Source: Pipra filicauda (Eukaryota > Chordata > Aves > Passeriformes > Pipridae). From it: 64,000 bases of DNA. The stretch lies in contig NW_024104312.1 of assembly GCF_003945595.2 (NCBI RefSeq), positions 1,302,001-1,366,000 of the forward strand, read 5' to 3'. The stretch's first letter is position 1; every line of letters begins with the position of its first letter. Of this stretch, positions 36,701 to 49,195 are shown piece after piece. The translations under genes and the position numbers were made by a program. Under the pieces are notes generated by a model. The model had not been told where the DNA came from, searched no databases, and was given only the letters and a program-made list of their open reading frames with translations.

Positions 36701-39700
36701 AAGCAGCCGGCTGGCAGAAGAGGTCAGGAAGGAGTTCCAGCATACCTTTCCAGGATCTTCTGCCTGCTCCTCTGCCACTGCTGAGAGAGCTGCTTCTCAG
36801 GTACAGCCAGCTGGAGAATACATGGAAAAACTAAAAGGACATCACTTCCCCCCAAAATTCCTGGTCTAAATATTGCATCACCAGAGTGACAATATGTATT
36901 TTGGAGAGAACCAACTTCAGGATGAGCAAACTCTTTTGCACGAAGAGACTAGGAAATGTTCCCTATCACTTTTCATAAGGGCCAGAGCCATCCAAGTAAC
37001 TAAGATGTAAATGCAACAAAGATTTTAATTTGCAGGATTAAATTGTGCCTCTTTCTTTCTTTTCATCTGAAAGTGAGCTCCATCTTTGCACTGCTACTAA
37101 ATCATCGCTTTTCCATGCTTGACCAGAAAAGAATCTGACCTGGGCAGCTGTTTAACTTGCTGCTCATCAAAGACCAGCAAAGTCTGGCTTTCAACTGTTT
37201 GAACAGTGGAACAGTCTTTTTACAGCCAGTCTTATTAAAGCACAGGATTTTATTAGCTGTTTTGTGGTAATAAGGTGCAGTACAATGTTGTGGAATGCTC
37301 CTTCAGGAGATTTGGGATCTTGTATACTTTGGGGTTTACTTTCTTCTTTCAGACTTGGGTGCTTGGCAACCCACTAATTCTACAGCTTCATTGTAATATT
37401 CTCTTCCTTAAAGCCACCTTTGACAATTGATTTTTCACCCAGGTAGGGGAAAATTATTACTTAGAGAACTGTAAGAGAAATTGCCTGGCTGAGTTTTTTG
37501 GGGTTTTGTTTTGGTTTTTTTTGGTATTTTAAAGCCATTGCAGGTTTTCAGGTATTTGAAAAAACTCCAGATATAGGGTGAAAAATCTACTTTGGCCACG
37601 CACATATACAGCAATGTTGCATATTCAAAACATTGAAGCTAATGTGGTTTTCCTCTTTGGCAACTTTCTTTAAAGTTCTGGTAATTTTCTCACAACAACA
37701 TTTTTAACAGATTGTAAATGTCCCTTTTTCCTGAAAACCACTTTTGGGGCACATAAAGTTTCAATTAGCATTTGAGAATACCTGCCAGGAAGTTTTCATG
37801 AACATTTAAACAAATGCATCTGCATTATTTTGCAAAAGAACAAAGTATTCTGTCAAATTTCAGCAATATCCCATCATCTTTTGTTTCATAACTGTAATGG
37901 GAAACAAAGAAAAGCAAAGCTTCCAAATCATTGACGAGCTTTAATGAGAACTATGTTGCTTTGGACTGTTGATGCCAAAATAAAGATTGAAACACAAGTT
38001 TTTGTTTTTGGGACTGACTGGGAAAGGCTTTTTGGGAATGAAAGTACATGTATCTGAAACCCACTACCTAACACCCTTTACAGTCACTGCTAGAAAATCT
38101 ATTGACATTTTACTCAGAAGGGATCCTTTTCCTGATTACAGTATGAAAGTATGCATTTATATCATCACATATCTTTGTTTCATATAATTGAATGAAATAA
38201 TAGAATCAGATACATATATGATGACCCTATCAGACCTGCTGAGGCAGCAAACCTTCCATCGCTCTCCAGGTTTGAGACTACCAGGTATTACAGCACTGTT
38301 GACTGCAGCAGATTTCACGGTCACATTGGCCAGGAACATCTGACACTGACTCAAACGCAGATGCAGCACCTCTGTACCCTGCTGGGGAGGGAAAAGAGAG
38401 CATTCCCCAAACCAGTCAGACTCATTGCCCAGTTTGCCAGTTTAAGTAAGGCTCAGGTGCCCAAGCCTCCAATTTTGGAGGTTCAACTTTGAAAATAAAT
38501 CCAGAAGCAAATCCTAATTTCACAGTAAACAAAAAATTCCAGGGAGCTCTTTTGGTTTTGGGGGTTTTTTAACCTCCAAATACTCACTTTTCTCCAGACT
38601 CCCTCCGAGAGAAATCTTACCACATGCACAGTTCCTTTGAAGAGAAAATACCATACACCACAAAAGGAAGCACATGCACTGTTGAGTTGAAGTCCCAAGA
38701 TATTCCCAGATCTCCAGCCAGCGCAGCGAAGTTTGGACCTATGTCACATTTCAAAGATAAGGCAAAAATCCTGCAGCCTATCACCCTGGAACAGCTTTGG
38801 GGCATTGCAGTAGTACAAGTTATTAATTTGACAACATGAGCCTGCACTACAGGAACCCAGTTATGACAATTGCTCGAGCTAGAGGATTCAGGCAGAACCT
38901 TCTATGCTTGGTCTTCATTTCTTTTTACTTGAAGCAGCATCTCATGTCTGTAGAACCTAAGAGCATCTGTTTTCCAAGATAAACTAAAGAGAAGAACTGT
39001 TTATTTCAAATATTGCTGCCCTGCGGCAAATGACAGGAGACAGACCCCAAAAGCCTCATGCTATACCATTTGTAACAAGGTCCCTGGAGCCATTATTGTT
39101 TTATTAATCTCTTTAACCAGATTGTTAGGAGCACATTCTACAGCTTGTAAAACAACAAACTGAGATTTCCCCCTTTTTCATGCTCTGTACTTTGCCCTCT
39201 ATAGCAATCCATTTAGAGGCCCCTTACTGAAATAACAGATTCCCCAGTCCCAAGAATCAGCCTCAGCTGATACTAAGACAGTGCTCAATTCCTCATTAGC
39301 AGAGCTAGTTCAGTTTTGCTCTTCAGGGAAAGTTCACAAATTCTTTGCACCTGCAGGGCAGTTTATACTTGCCTGTGATAGGCTCAGAGCAGTCAGTGGA
39401 TGATACTAAATCCAGAATTCCATTTTTGAGACCCAGCTTAGAGGCAGCCAAGCATACTTCTTGCTCCTGGACAACTTCTCCCTCCCTCTTTCAGAGGAGG
39501 AATAGGTACAATTACAGTATTATCAGTACATTGTTTTTCTTTAGCTATTTCTGTGTGGGAAAGGTGGCTTCCTTTTCCCCCTCAGCAAATTGCATCCATA
39601 TGGATGCAGCAAATATAGACTGAGCCAAGTCACAACCCAAAATATCATCAACATTCAGAAAGGTCCCAGCATAGGGACATTAATTGTATAAATTTCTCTA

Positions 39701-40829
39701 AGCTCTCACTTTTTTGGGGGGCAGGGGGTGGGAAGGACATTGGTGTGGCTGGACGCTGTCCTTTGGAAACACAAGATGCACTGCTGAGAGGACAGCAGTG
39801 CATTGTTTTTTTTTCTTTTCAGTTCTTTTGGAAGCCTAAGGAGATCTGTGGAAGCTCCTCGCATAGGCAACCACAGCACAACTTCATACCAAATCCCCCC
39901 CTTTACGAGATCTTTGAACACCAACCTCCTTAGTTCAGGGAACCAGTGTCAAGTCACAGGAAAGAAAAACAAACTGGAGAACCATCACCAACCTCTGAAA
40001 GGTTCACAGGGAATGGCATGTGCATGCTTCTGCGCAAAAACGGGAATTAGAAACGAGGACATTCTTCATGTAAGTCATGCTGGGAGAAACAGAGAAAGAA
40101 ACCAAGCAGGCAAAGAGGCAAGAACAGCAGTGCAGCACGCCTAAAACTTTAATCTTTGTTTTCAAAGAGTACAGAATTGAAAGTGACACTTCTCCTTCCC
40201 ACCTTCCCACTCTCTATCCCACTGCTTTCTAAGTTCTCTGTAAAGGGAAATATTTCTTTGTTGATTAGTTTGACTTCCCTTCAAGTGAGGCATACCCGCT
40301 AATCTCCACAAGTAGGCCCCAACTCAGTAAAACACCGGCACATGCACTTCACTTCAGTCCACTCCCATTCATTTAAGTGTACATACTTGAACACGGTTTT
40401 GAGTAGGGATGTTTTTACTTAACCAAAGAGGGGAGGAAGGGAGGTATATTTGTGTGGTCTTAACCAGGGAGGGGAGGGAGTGAAGACATACAAGGTACAT
40501 GATCTTGTTCCCAATTTAAAGGTAGTTTTTAGCAGCAGTGACTGACACATTGTTAGAATCTTAAGCAGCAGCTTAACCCGAGAAGTGTGTAGCAGTAAGA
40601 AACCTCATGACACTTTAAAAAGGGTAGCTTTGAAATCACTGCTCAATGCCAGTTGAAGCAGCCTCATAAGGTCAATCAGACTTCTAAGTTTAAACACCCT
40701 CTGCTCCTAATGCCATCAATTAAACACGCTTCATTAATTACAGTTACATAAAGAGGAAGACTGGCAAGACAATACAAAAAATTATCAAGAGTGAGAAAAC
40801 CTACAGAGTTCAGAAAACAGGATTCTGGA
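33769..40829. other. Intergenic, no gene seen; possible conserved non-coding stretches
   Basis: AT-rich segments at about 33940-34560 and 37600-37990 read as unique sequence with many TAAT or ATTA words and no repeat or coding signal. That is the style of ancient vertebrate non-coding elements. Open frames such as plus 35285-35692 are unrecognisable. Some of the part nearest 40.8 kb could be the tail of the RIC8B 3' UTR if a distal poly(A) site is used. Confidence 0.5.
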
Positions 40830-40847
40830 AAATGAAAGTGTTCGTAT

Positions 40848-40853
40848 TTTATT
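40848..40853 (-). terminator. RIC8B: Candidate RIC8B poly(A) signal AATAAA
   Basis: On the minus strand, AATAAA occurs 268 bases past the RIC8B stop codon, in AT-rich 3' UTR-like sequence. It is the first canonical hexamer I see downstream of the stop. Other AATAAA words occur further on (for example near 39100), so longer 3' UTRs are possible. Confidence 0.45.
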
Positions 40854-41120
40854 TTACATTATAGGCTTTCACTTTTTATCCCTTTGAAATACGTTTAGTT
40901 TTAAATTAATAAAGATCATAAACTAATAAATTGATTTGTTCTCTAAAGAGACATAATAAAAATTCAGACATTACAGCACAGGATCCATCATTTAAATATT
41001 CCAATAATAGAACAGTTAAAGTTATGCTGGCTAACTTGAGGATAAAATGCCTAGATAAAAGATGTGGCTCTAAGGAAAAGTGTGCATTAGAGGCGAATTG
41101 CGAGTGAAGCAGGTGATGCT

Positions 41121-41232
41121 TTAGTCTGAATCTGAACTCTCTTGCTTGTTGGTATGGTACTGGCTGACTGTTTCTTCCAAAGGAGCCATTGTGCCATCCG
41201 GTCGCACTCCCATTGGTTTTATAAGCTCATCT
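41121..41232 (-). CDS. RIC8B: RIC8B last coding exon (C-terminal tail)
   Basis: The acceptor CCTACAG (AG at 41234-41233) opens the exon. It begins with A to complete the split AGA arginine codon, then reads DELIKPMGVRPDGTMAPLEE and ends in QESSDSD with TAA at 41123-41121. Human RIC8B ends with the corresponding KPMGLKPDGTITPLEE and an acidic SSDTD end. This tail lies in the C-terminal region that in RIC8 proteins contacts G-alpha. The exon is joined either to the 120-bp exon upstream or directly to the 50983-51127 exon, because both leave two bases of the split codon. Confidence 0.96.
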
Positions 41233-44200
41233 CTGTAGGAGATTTAAAAAAAAGAACATATATTAGCATGGGCACACATATCAGTTCACATGTGTATAAT
41301 GCAATCACATACAGTATATGCTTTAGTACATAATGAACCTTTAAAAGGAAGTTATTTCTGCTAAAGCCCTCCGTTTTTAAGAAAAAGGCATAAGAAACCC
41401 TTCCCAAATAGGTGGGAGGGGAAGAGCGGGACAGATAAAGACTTCATTCATTTAGGCCAAACTTACTTAGCCAATTAAAGACACCATGAAAAGTCAGTGC
41501 CTAATAGGCTCAAGACAAGGAGCAGGTTCACTGTTTTGGATACACAAACTAGCTTTTCTTCGAAAAGCTCTCTGAGAGCCAATTCTTCCTAAAATTTCAC
41601 CTGCCATTCTGGCTAATATATGCCCAAGCAATTTAAACAGTGATTTGATACATATTCATCTTGTTGAAGGAAATAAATCAGTTAAGAGAACAGACGCTGC
41701 CTATACCACTACTAGGGGTGTCTTGAGTACTTGTTGATTCATTTTAAAAAAGCTGACTGATTCTAATACTATTGCTTTTGTTTGTGGCAGTTTAATTACA
41801 GGATTTACAGCCATTTTAATCTCTTCAAGGCTCCAAAGGCTGCTCAGCAGTTAATCCAATTATATCTACTCCACAAGCTACAGCCTCATCTAAGAGATGA
41901 TTAATTATTGATTAAGCCAATCAAAAAGTATTAGCAAAGATTTATTTAATCCTCACTTTTTATCACCTCATTTGTAGGTGGATTATGGCAGAAGCTGTAA
42001 GGGCAAAGATAACATTTTGATTTTCTGCTGGGAAAGAAAAAAAAAAAGGAAAATACCTCTAAATATTCAGGAGTCACCTTAAATAAAGGAGTGGAGGTTT
42101 GATGTCAATTTATCCCTTACTTGAAAGGCAGCCCAGTAAAACTGTCAATTTAACACACATCTACCACCCTCCTGAGTCACAGACAGTAAAACTGCATCAC
42201 TCAATGGTGAAGCAAAGGCATCCCACCAGCTCTCTGTCTGGGCAGCACTTCTCCCTTGGCTGAAAAAAGGGACAAAAATTCCTTGCACACAGCTCACGAT
42301 CCAACCTTAACACATCAGGAACAGCAAGAAAGGTGACCTCTGAATTACATGGCAGGCATCTGCTAGATATTGTACAGGCAAGAAGCAGTCAAATTAAGTC
42401 TCAAAGAGTCCTTTTGCTCAGGAAGAGCAGAGACCAGCAAGATAAATGCAGCTGTTTGTGCAGATGTGACAATCAGATATTACAGTGGTTAAGATCAAAA
42501 ATGCCACAGGAGAAACTGGATGTGGAGAACCTGCTGTGGCTTGGCTAAACCAGGTCTGGTGGGAAGCTGCTGGCCAGGGAAGGAGGTTTGCAAGACCATA
42601 TTCAAAGAGCACAGGCCAGACTCTCCCTCAGTGTGTGTGGAAGAGTAAGAGCCACCTTTAAATAGACCGGAGAGGGCTTGCCATTATTTAAGGACTGACA
42701 GCAAGTCCTCTTGCTTCAGGCAATGCAATCTGTAGCATGCAGATTCTGCCCAAATGACAGCACTTTTAAATTTTCAAGAATCTGTTGGAGATGTGTGGAG
42801 AAGACATCAAAAGAATACTTGAAATCAGATTTGAAAGGGCTCAAAACACAAAGATTACAGATATAGGTCCAAACAGGACCAGAACTCTGCCTGCCTGCTG
42901 TAGGGGTCCCACAAAAGGCAAAGCTGGAGTGCTTTGGAGTTGTGTCCAATAGCAAAGACCTTTTTTTCACATGAAAAAAACCCTATACATCTAAGGTCTT
43001 TTTGGCTTTCAAACTTTAAAAACCATAATAACAAAACAACTGTCCTTCGCCATCTTGCAAGAACTCTTCAGTGCCACTTACTGAAGTTCAAGCCTCAATA
43101 GTGATCTATTACACTTATTTATGAAGAGTAATCTGAAGAGTAAAGTCCTTGCTCATATTTAAGTCCTAAAAGTAAAAAAATGGCCACAAAGAGCCAAATC
43201 ACCTTTGCTTGTCCTCTAAGCTGAGAGGGTCCTAGATTTTTGTTTCAAAAATCCCAATGCACATTCTTATATTGCAACATTTAATGTTGCAGCCAAAAGT
43301 CATAGAAACACATAATTTTCTAGTCATTTACCATTTAATATTGGTAATAAATAAATTATAATTACTGAGGGATAAAGAAATCATTCAAGAAAAAGGCAAG
43401 AGAAACACAGGAAAACAAGGGTGCAAGGTCCATTTATGTGGGAACCTCCTTCTCCTCACAAAGATACTTATTTCTGTAAATAGTCAAGAAGTCCTATCTC
43501 GTCACTTGTCAATTATAAAGAAAGAGCTCTTTCTCTGCGACTGCCCTTTTCAAGCTTCTCTTGCACATCCCACTACACACACTCCAGAACTTCACACAAA
43601 TGTTTTCTCTCCTGGTGGGTCACCTGCAGAGACACTGAACATCAGACGCAGGAGACCAGACACATCCTTATGCTCAAGGCTTGGTCTGTGGTTTGTGTGG
43701 GAGTCTTTTGGGGATAAATGCACCAAGTTTTGCGTGACAATGCAATGCAGAACTCTGAGTCATGGATGTGAACTTGTATTTTCTTTCATGATGCTCAACA
43801 GCCCATTTCTTAGCTCACTCTGCTCATTTCCAAGTGCACCATAGCCGACTGTGCTGGTACTGCATTTGAGGATTATTCCCAATGCATTTCCTCCTCTCTA
43901 GGCTTTAACGATTCAATCTAGGCTGAGCTTGCATTGCACTGAATAGCAAGGATGTTTATCTGCCCCTACATAAGCTTCCTGCTTTGCAAACCCTTGAGCA
44001 GGATGAAAGATGGCTGTTACAGTTTGTTGTTCTCTCTGTAGTAGAAGGCTGAACTCCATACATCCTTCCTTAGGCAAATGTTACACAGTAAAACTGAACT
44101 GTGTGAACACAGAAATATGCTAGGCCACCAAAAGAAGAAGAAAGAGGAGAAGAAGGGATCAGCCTATTTTGCTTCCAACCATAATCTAGTCCTAAACCCA

Positions 44201-44682
44201 TGTAAAACATGGCATCCTTTCACCAGTGAAGATTTGACTGCCAGCTCTGAACACCACACAAGCTTACTCCTGGTTTCCAAAGAGGAAAATTACAGAGAGA
44301 GACAAACAGATGAAAAGATTTGGGCTGCCTACAAAGCCAGTTGCTGAAGTTTGGAACAATTCTCTGCTAAATAACAAAAAGATTGCAAGAGGCATCACTC
44401 AGCTAAACTGAAGGACCATGAAAGAGCCCACATAGCTTATCCTTATCTGGCATGAACAGTCTCAGCCCTGCCAGCCTCAGCAATTTGCACACTTAGCACT
44501 GGCTGCTTAGAGACCTCAACTGTGCTTTGATACCCTGGGCTAACTGAGGATGAACTTACTGTTTATGGTGAGATAGAAGGTGGCAAGGGAAGTGCCATAA
44601 ACTGCCAGTTCAGCAGACAGTTTACTATCCAGAAACTGGATGTTTATAGTACACTATAGAGTAGAACATTGAAGGCTTCAGC

Positions 44683-44695
44683 CTAGTAGATGGCA
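44683..44695 (+). promoter_or_regulatory. CTCF-like motif, one mismatch
   Basis: CTAGTAGATGGCA fits the consensus CCASYAGRKGGCR at 12 of 13 positions (T for C at position 2) and is followed by GCG. It has the same orientation as the better match at 20037. Confidence 0.3.
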
Positions 44696-46763
44696 GCGAG
44701 AATTCTTCTGTATCCATGAAGATCTATACCAGCACACAATGTGTGTATTTATGCATGTTTGAACATCCTTATGTGACCTCCCACATACTCAAATGCACCT
44801 TGCAACATTCTTTTTCTAATGCAGACAAAGCATTCTATTCAAGTGTACTTAGAAACACACCATAATTAAACAGTTGGTAAAATGCATTCTCTTCTTCCAC
44901 TTCCAGGTCTCCCAAGAGTCCCTTCAAATATATCTATACAAGTTTTGGCTTCCTGCTTGCCATTTAGCTTGATAACGACTTAAAAATCATTCCCTTGTTT
45001 TGCAGGGTGACTCTTTCTTGTCTGCTCTCTGCCACAGGGCAGTGCTGACACAGGGAATTAATGATGGTGTCTGTAATCAAACAGCCGTCATGTAAACACC
45101 AGTCTGTTCCTTTCATAAAATAGTATGTTGGGGACCTATTCACCTCCTCATAATTGAGTACTAAATAATAGTTCTGATCCTTTCATGTAACATTATTTTG
45201 TTCTATGATTAGAAAGGGGAAGAAAAAAAAGATCTATGTAACGTTGCCTTCTTCATAGATCCTATGATTAATTTTGTGTTTTTAATGAGTATGGTGGCTT
45301 ATTTAGACAGGTTCTCTTCCATACTCATTTTGTTGACTTCTGTTCAATGTACAACAAAACCCAAGCTGTGATAATTGGAGACCATTTCATCAGCAAAAGG
45401 ATTCTTGCTATTAATACAAGGTTGGCTTGGAAAAAGCATCCTGACATTTTAAATTAGTCTATTAATATACAATTCTACCTGCCATTTATAATAGAAAAAA
45501 TGTTAGTGTTTTTTCCAGACATTTTAATTAACACAGAGTATTTCCAATAATCCATTATATAGACAAAATATCATACAACACTGACTCAAGGTGGCTAACT
45601 TGATATTTTGCAAAAACTGGGAGGCTGAGTTAAATATTTTTGCAAATTTGGGGAGTTTTTCAAAGCTCAAAGATGTGCATCACGTGCAGAGAACACTGGT
45701 TTACAGTCACCAAACAGTTCTTGAAGAATCAACAAGACACTTAATGCAGACAAGACCCATAGAGTCACATCAGGGCCAAGTTCAGGCATCCAGCAATCAA
45801 CCTAAGTAATATATACATCTCTCAAGAGCTGCAGTAATCAAGGTTTTTCATGTTCATTTATACCTATAATTTGTATACATTTAATTATTTTTAAAAAAAT
45901 ATCTGGTCCAGTCAAATCTGAGCAAAATACTAATTTCTATAAAAGCTTCTGTAGAACCAAAGTCTATGGTAAAATACTGGGGTAAGGGAAATGGATTCAG
46001 AAACAATATTCAGCTTTCCTACCTGTATCTGGATAAATCAAAACTGGGTGATTAATTTTAATTTAGCCTCATCAATTGTCAATTACCTCATGAACAGGCC
46101 TAAACACCAACAACCTAATAGAACTAAAAAATTTTGGAAGTATGACCTGAAATGACCAAATGCATGAATCAGTTTTACATCACCTCAAAAATTTTAAATT
46201 TTTCATTGTCAATGGTGAAAATAAAGAGAAATCCGAAAAGCAAAAATCCACTGGCCTATTATGAAACAAGAGAAAAAATGTCCTTTTATTACTCATGGCT
46301 TCCATAAACCTGTACACAGGGTACAGTGTAAATAGCAGCACTAATGAAGGCTATAAATTTTCAATGAAGCAGCACTGTTCTGCAAATTTGTTTTCTGAGT
46401 TCAATTTGTGTCATCAGGTAGCTTTCAAAAATGATACTCAGGCAGTGAAAGCCATATCTAGAATACTCCAGTGACAGAGTGGCCTGATTATCCTCATCAG
46501 TCAGGGAGCAGAAGCAAGTTTGTCAGTCCTTCAATGTTTTCTTTCATATCTTTCTCCAGTAAAAGTGTGTCAGCTTTTCAAAGCTTAGTTTCCATTACTG
46601 GGACAATACCAGTGCACTAAACCAGTTTTGCTGCACATCACACAAGTTTACTCTAAGCTCTTGTTCAAGTTACACAGACAAATTTACATAAAGTCATTCA
46701 AGATGAGAACCAGCTCTTTGCTCCTGTTCAACTTCCTCCCCCTCTTATAAGCACTTACAACAT

Positions 46764-46815
46764 TTATAACACTGTATTTATAACACTGCACTTGGCAAGC
46801 ACTTATAACACTGCA
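46764..46815 (+). repeat. Three-copy dispersed 13-mer
   Basis: TTATAACACTGTA (46764-46776), TTATAACACTGCA (46778-46790) and TTATAACACTGCA (46803-46815). Two copies are nearly adjacent, and the third follows a 12-base spacer that itself includes CACTTGGCAAGC. It looks like local slippage. Confidence 0.85.
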
Positions 46816-48042
46816 CCAAACTGAAACTGTTCATGGCGTATTTCCCCTCCTACGATGACAACAACAAAGGCCAGCAGAAGTAAGGACACCTGCCACGAGC
46901 AGTCTGCCTCAAAGCAAGATTCAAACCCCAGAATCAACCAAAGACTCCCACCAAAGCAACCTCTGGTTTGCATTTGTGGGGTGCAAATCAAGGCAAAAAA
47001 TGCATTCAACACAGATTTAAGCGTCTGAAAACTCCCAGCACTGAAGGGCTCAAGCTTGAGGCAGCACAAGTGTTCTATTCCAAAACCAGATAGGGACTCT
47101 GAGTATGATCAGCGTGTTACTAACTCCTTATTGTATACAAGACTGGCAGCTTCCCATTTTATTTAACATCTTCAAAGCCCCCGATTGCCCACTCAATTAC
47201 ATTCATGAAAAATGTCCTACAGCCTCCCAGACCCCAGACCAAGTCCTACTTTCTTTTTCCTTCCTGCCAGCATTTCCCTACTCCCCGATTTTTAGTAAAA
47301 CAAAAAGTGTGGGAAGAACAGTCAAATGATTTTATTCATGTTATCACAGCCCCTAAAGTGGTCACACCAACAACATTGCCCCACAGTAATCACTACACTA
47401 AACAAACAAAAACCTTACCACAAAGAGTCCCAGCCCTGAAGTGTTTGCAGCCTAAGTACTATAGAAGAAGCTGCAGGTGGAAGTAAGTGACACAGAAAGC
47501 CCAAGGTGACAGTAGTGCTACCAGCCAAGAGGGTAAGTGTCGGCCCAGGGCAGCAGCTGCTCAGTCATTGTCAGTCTGTAGCAGGCACCGCAGCAGGTGT
47601 CTCAATCCTCCAAACTGAAAAGGCTCTTATGCTACAGTAGTGCCATTGGGAGTTCTTGTGTAACTGCTGTAGTGATAGCAACTGACTTGTCTGCAGTCTT
47701 AGTTCATCTCCAGTCTCAATCTTTCTTTTTAAAAAACATTTTAGACCATTAAGTCATTTTACTGTGGTACCCTTGCTGCTCAGCATCTTAATTCTTTAGC
47801 TTACATAGCAATGATTCCAATTTAAAAAGTAGGTCAATTAAGATTATATGAGCATTGCTTTTTCTTCTCTTTACTAAAAAGACTATGACATACTGCATTT
47901 GCTTTCCATGCAAATAATGTGAGAAAGTATCCAATTACTTCACTGACAGTCTCAGACCAGTTGTTCCAAGTTTCTTCCCTGCTTTCAATCCTGCTTGCAA
48001 TTCAGTCTTTGACAGCTAACGTAAAATTCAGATTCTCCTGCA

Positions 48043-48147
48043 TATTTTGCTGTATTCCTAATCTTTATTAGAGATATTCAGCAAAATAAGTATTTTTACA
48101 TCTCTAATAAAGATTAGGAATACAGCAAAATACTTGTTTTGCTGAAT
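48043..48147. repeat. Perfect 33-bp-armed inverted repeat with overlapping second pairing
   Basis: Bases 48043-48075 are the exact reverse complement of 48100-48132, with a 24-base spacer. In addition, the spacer segment 48076-48095 is the reverse complement of 48128-48147 with one mismatch. The arms contain ordinary AT-rich unique sequence, not a known repeat end. Because the two pairings are in the order L-S-L'-S' they would form a pseudoknot-like topology, not one long stem. The element lies in the last RIC8B intron, about 930 bp past the donor of the 120-bp exon. Confidence 0.95.
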
Positions 48148-49075
48148 TTCTCTCAAGTGATCTTGTTATTTGAATATTTACACTCTCACAAAACAAACCC
48201 ATTTCTAGCTGCTGAGTTTTCCCACGTTTGAAGTGCGATCCACTTATATATTTATCTCCTACAGCTAATGGTAAATTGGTATTACATCAAGTGTTCCTCA
48301 AGAACATAGAACTCTGCTTACACAGAAAACGAACTACAGGCAATCTACAAGTATGTGGAAAGAAAAATCAGTAAATTCTAGGTGTATTGAATCCAAGCGA
48401 AAAAAGTTACAGATAATAGCTTTGTACCCGTTTTGTATGTAGGAAGTTATAAAACAAAGATCAACTTTCTGTATCAATACTGTACACCTGTATGTCACAC
48501 TAAGTACCATTTTCTTTCATTGCATTACCTTAGTCACATAAAACAAATTACAAAGACTGATTTGTAATCCAGTCCACCCTTAATCTAATAAATCCGCAAT
48601 AAGTCTTAAATGTAAATTCCATTTTAATTGCTCCATTATACAATTTATTGTTTCTGATTACAACTATTTTCACATTGTATTTGTTCTTCATATAAATAGC
48701 AGAGGTAAGTAGTTACAATGAGATGCTGCTGATTGACTCGGGGAAAAATGAGTACATTTGCCTTGGGCTTGGATCTGTCCCATACTTTAAAAGAAGAAAT
48801 TCTCTCCATTAACATCAGCCTATCTATTCAGGAGGCAGGTCCCCTCACCATCACATCTTTCTTATTCTGTCCTCTCGTTTCCTAAAGAGGTTTCCTCTGA
48901 AGTCCTGCAACATACCACTCTTTTCTTTGAAGTGGTCATTTAAACATTTTTCTCTGCAGTTAAAGTGGTCCTAATCCTCCAAAGAAGTTGATTCTAGCAC
49001 TGTTTTGAAGCACCAGACCTTAGCAAAGAGCCAGGATACAAGCTGCCTTTCTCAAAAGCAGCTAGAGTACAATAC

Positions 49076-49195
49076 CTGGAAAGTTTATCAAACATGTTGA
49101 CAAGCTTCATAGCTTCATATTCTTTTTGCTCCTCTGTCATTTCATCCATTGGATTGGGCATTGGTTCTTCTAAGTGACCAGTGATAAGGTTAATG
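49076..49195 (-). CDS. RIC8B: RIC8B 120-bp cassette-type coding exon
   Basis: The acceptor TCTCCAG (AG at 49197-49196) and donor CAG|GTATTG (exon end 49076) bound the exon. The peptide reads [19 protein letters not shown], then [20 protein letters not shown] and SR, matching the human RIC8B exon almost residue for residue. Length is exactly 40 codons, and both borders fall after codon position 2, so skipping keeps the frame. This corresponds to exon 9 of mammalian Ric-8B, whose omission gives the described delta-9 isoform (family knowledge). In RIC8 proteins this segment lies in the C-terminal part that engages G-alpha, and the delta-9 form is reported to have altered interaction. Confidence 0.97.

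Larger units (their letters stand above)
41233..49075 (-). other. RIC8B: RIC8B last intron
   Basis: This 7.8-kb intron, the largest between RIC8B exons in the window, has no CR1 copy I can see. It holds a CTCF-like motif (44683-44695), an AT-rich stretch with many homeodomain-type words (about 41740-42010), three copies of a 13-mer TTATAACACTGYA (46764-46815) and the strong inverted repeat at 48043-48147. The size and AT-rich unique character would fit regulatory elements, which is inference only. Confidence 0.8.
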
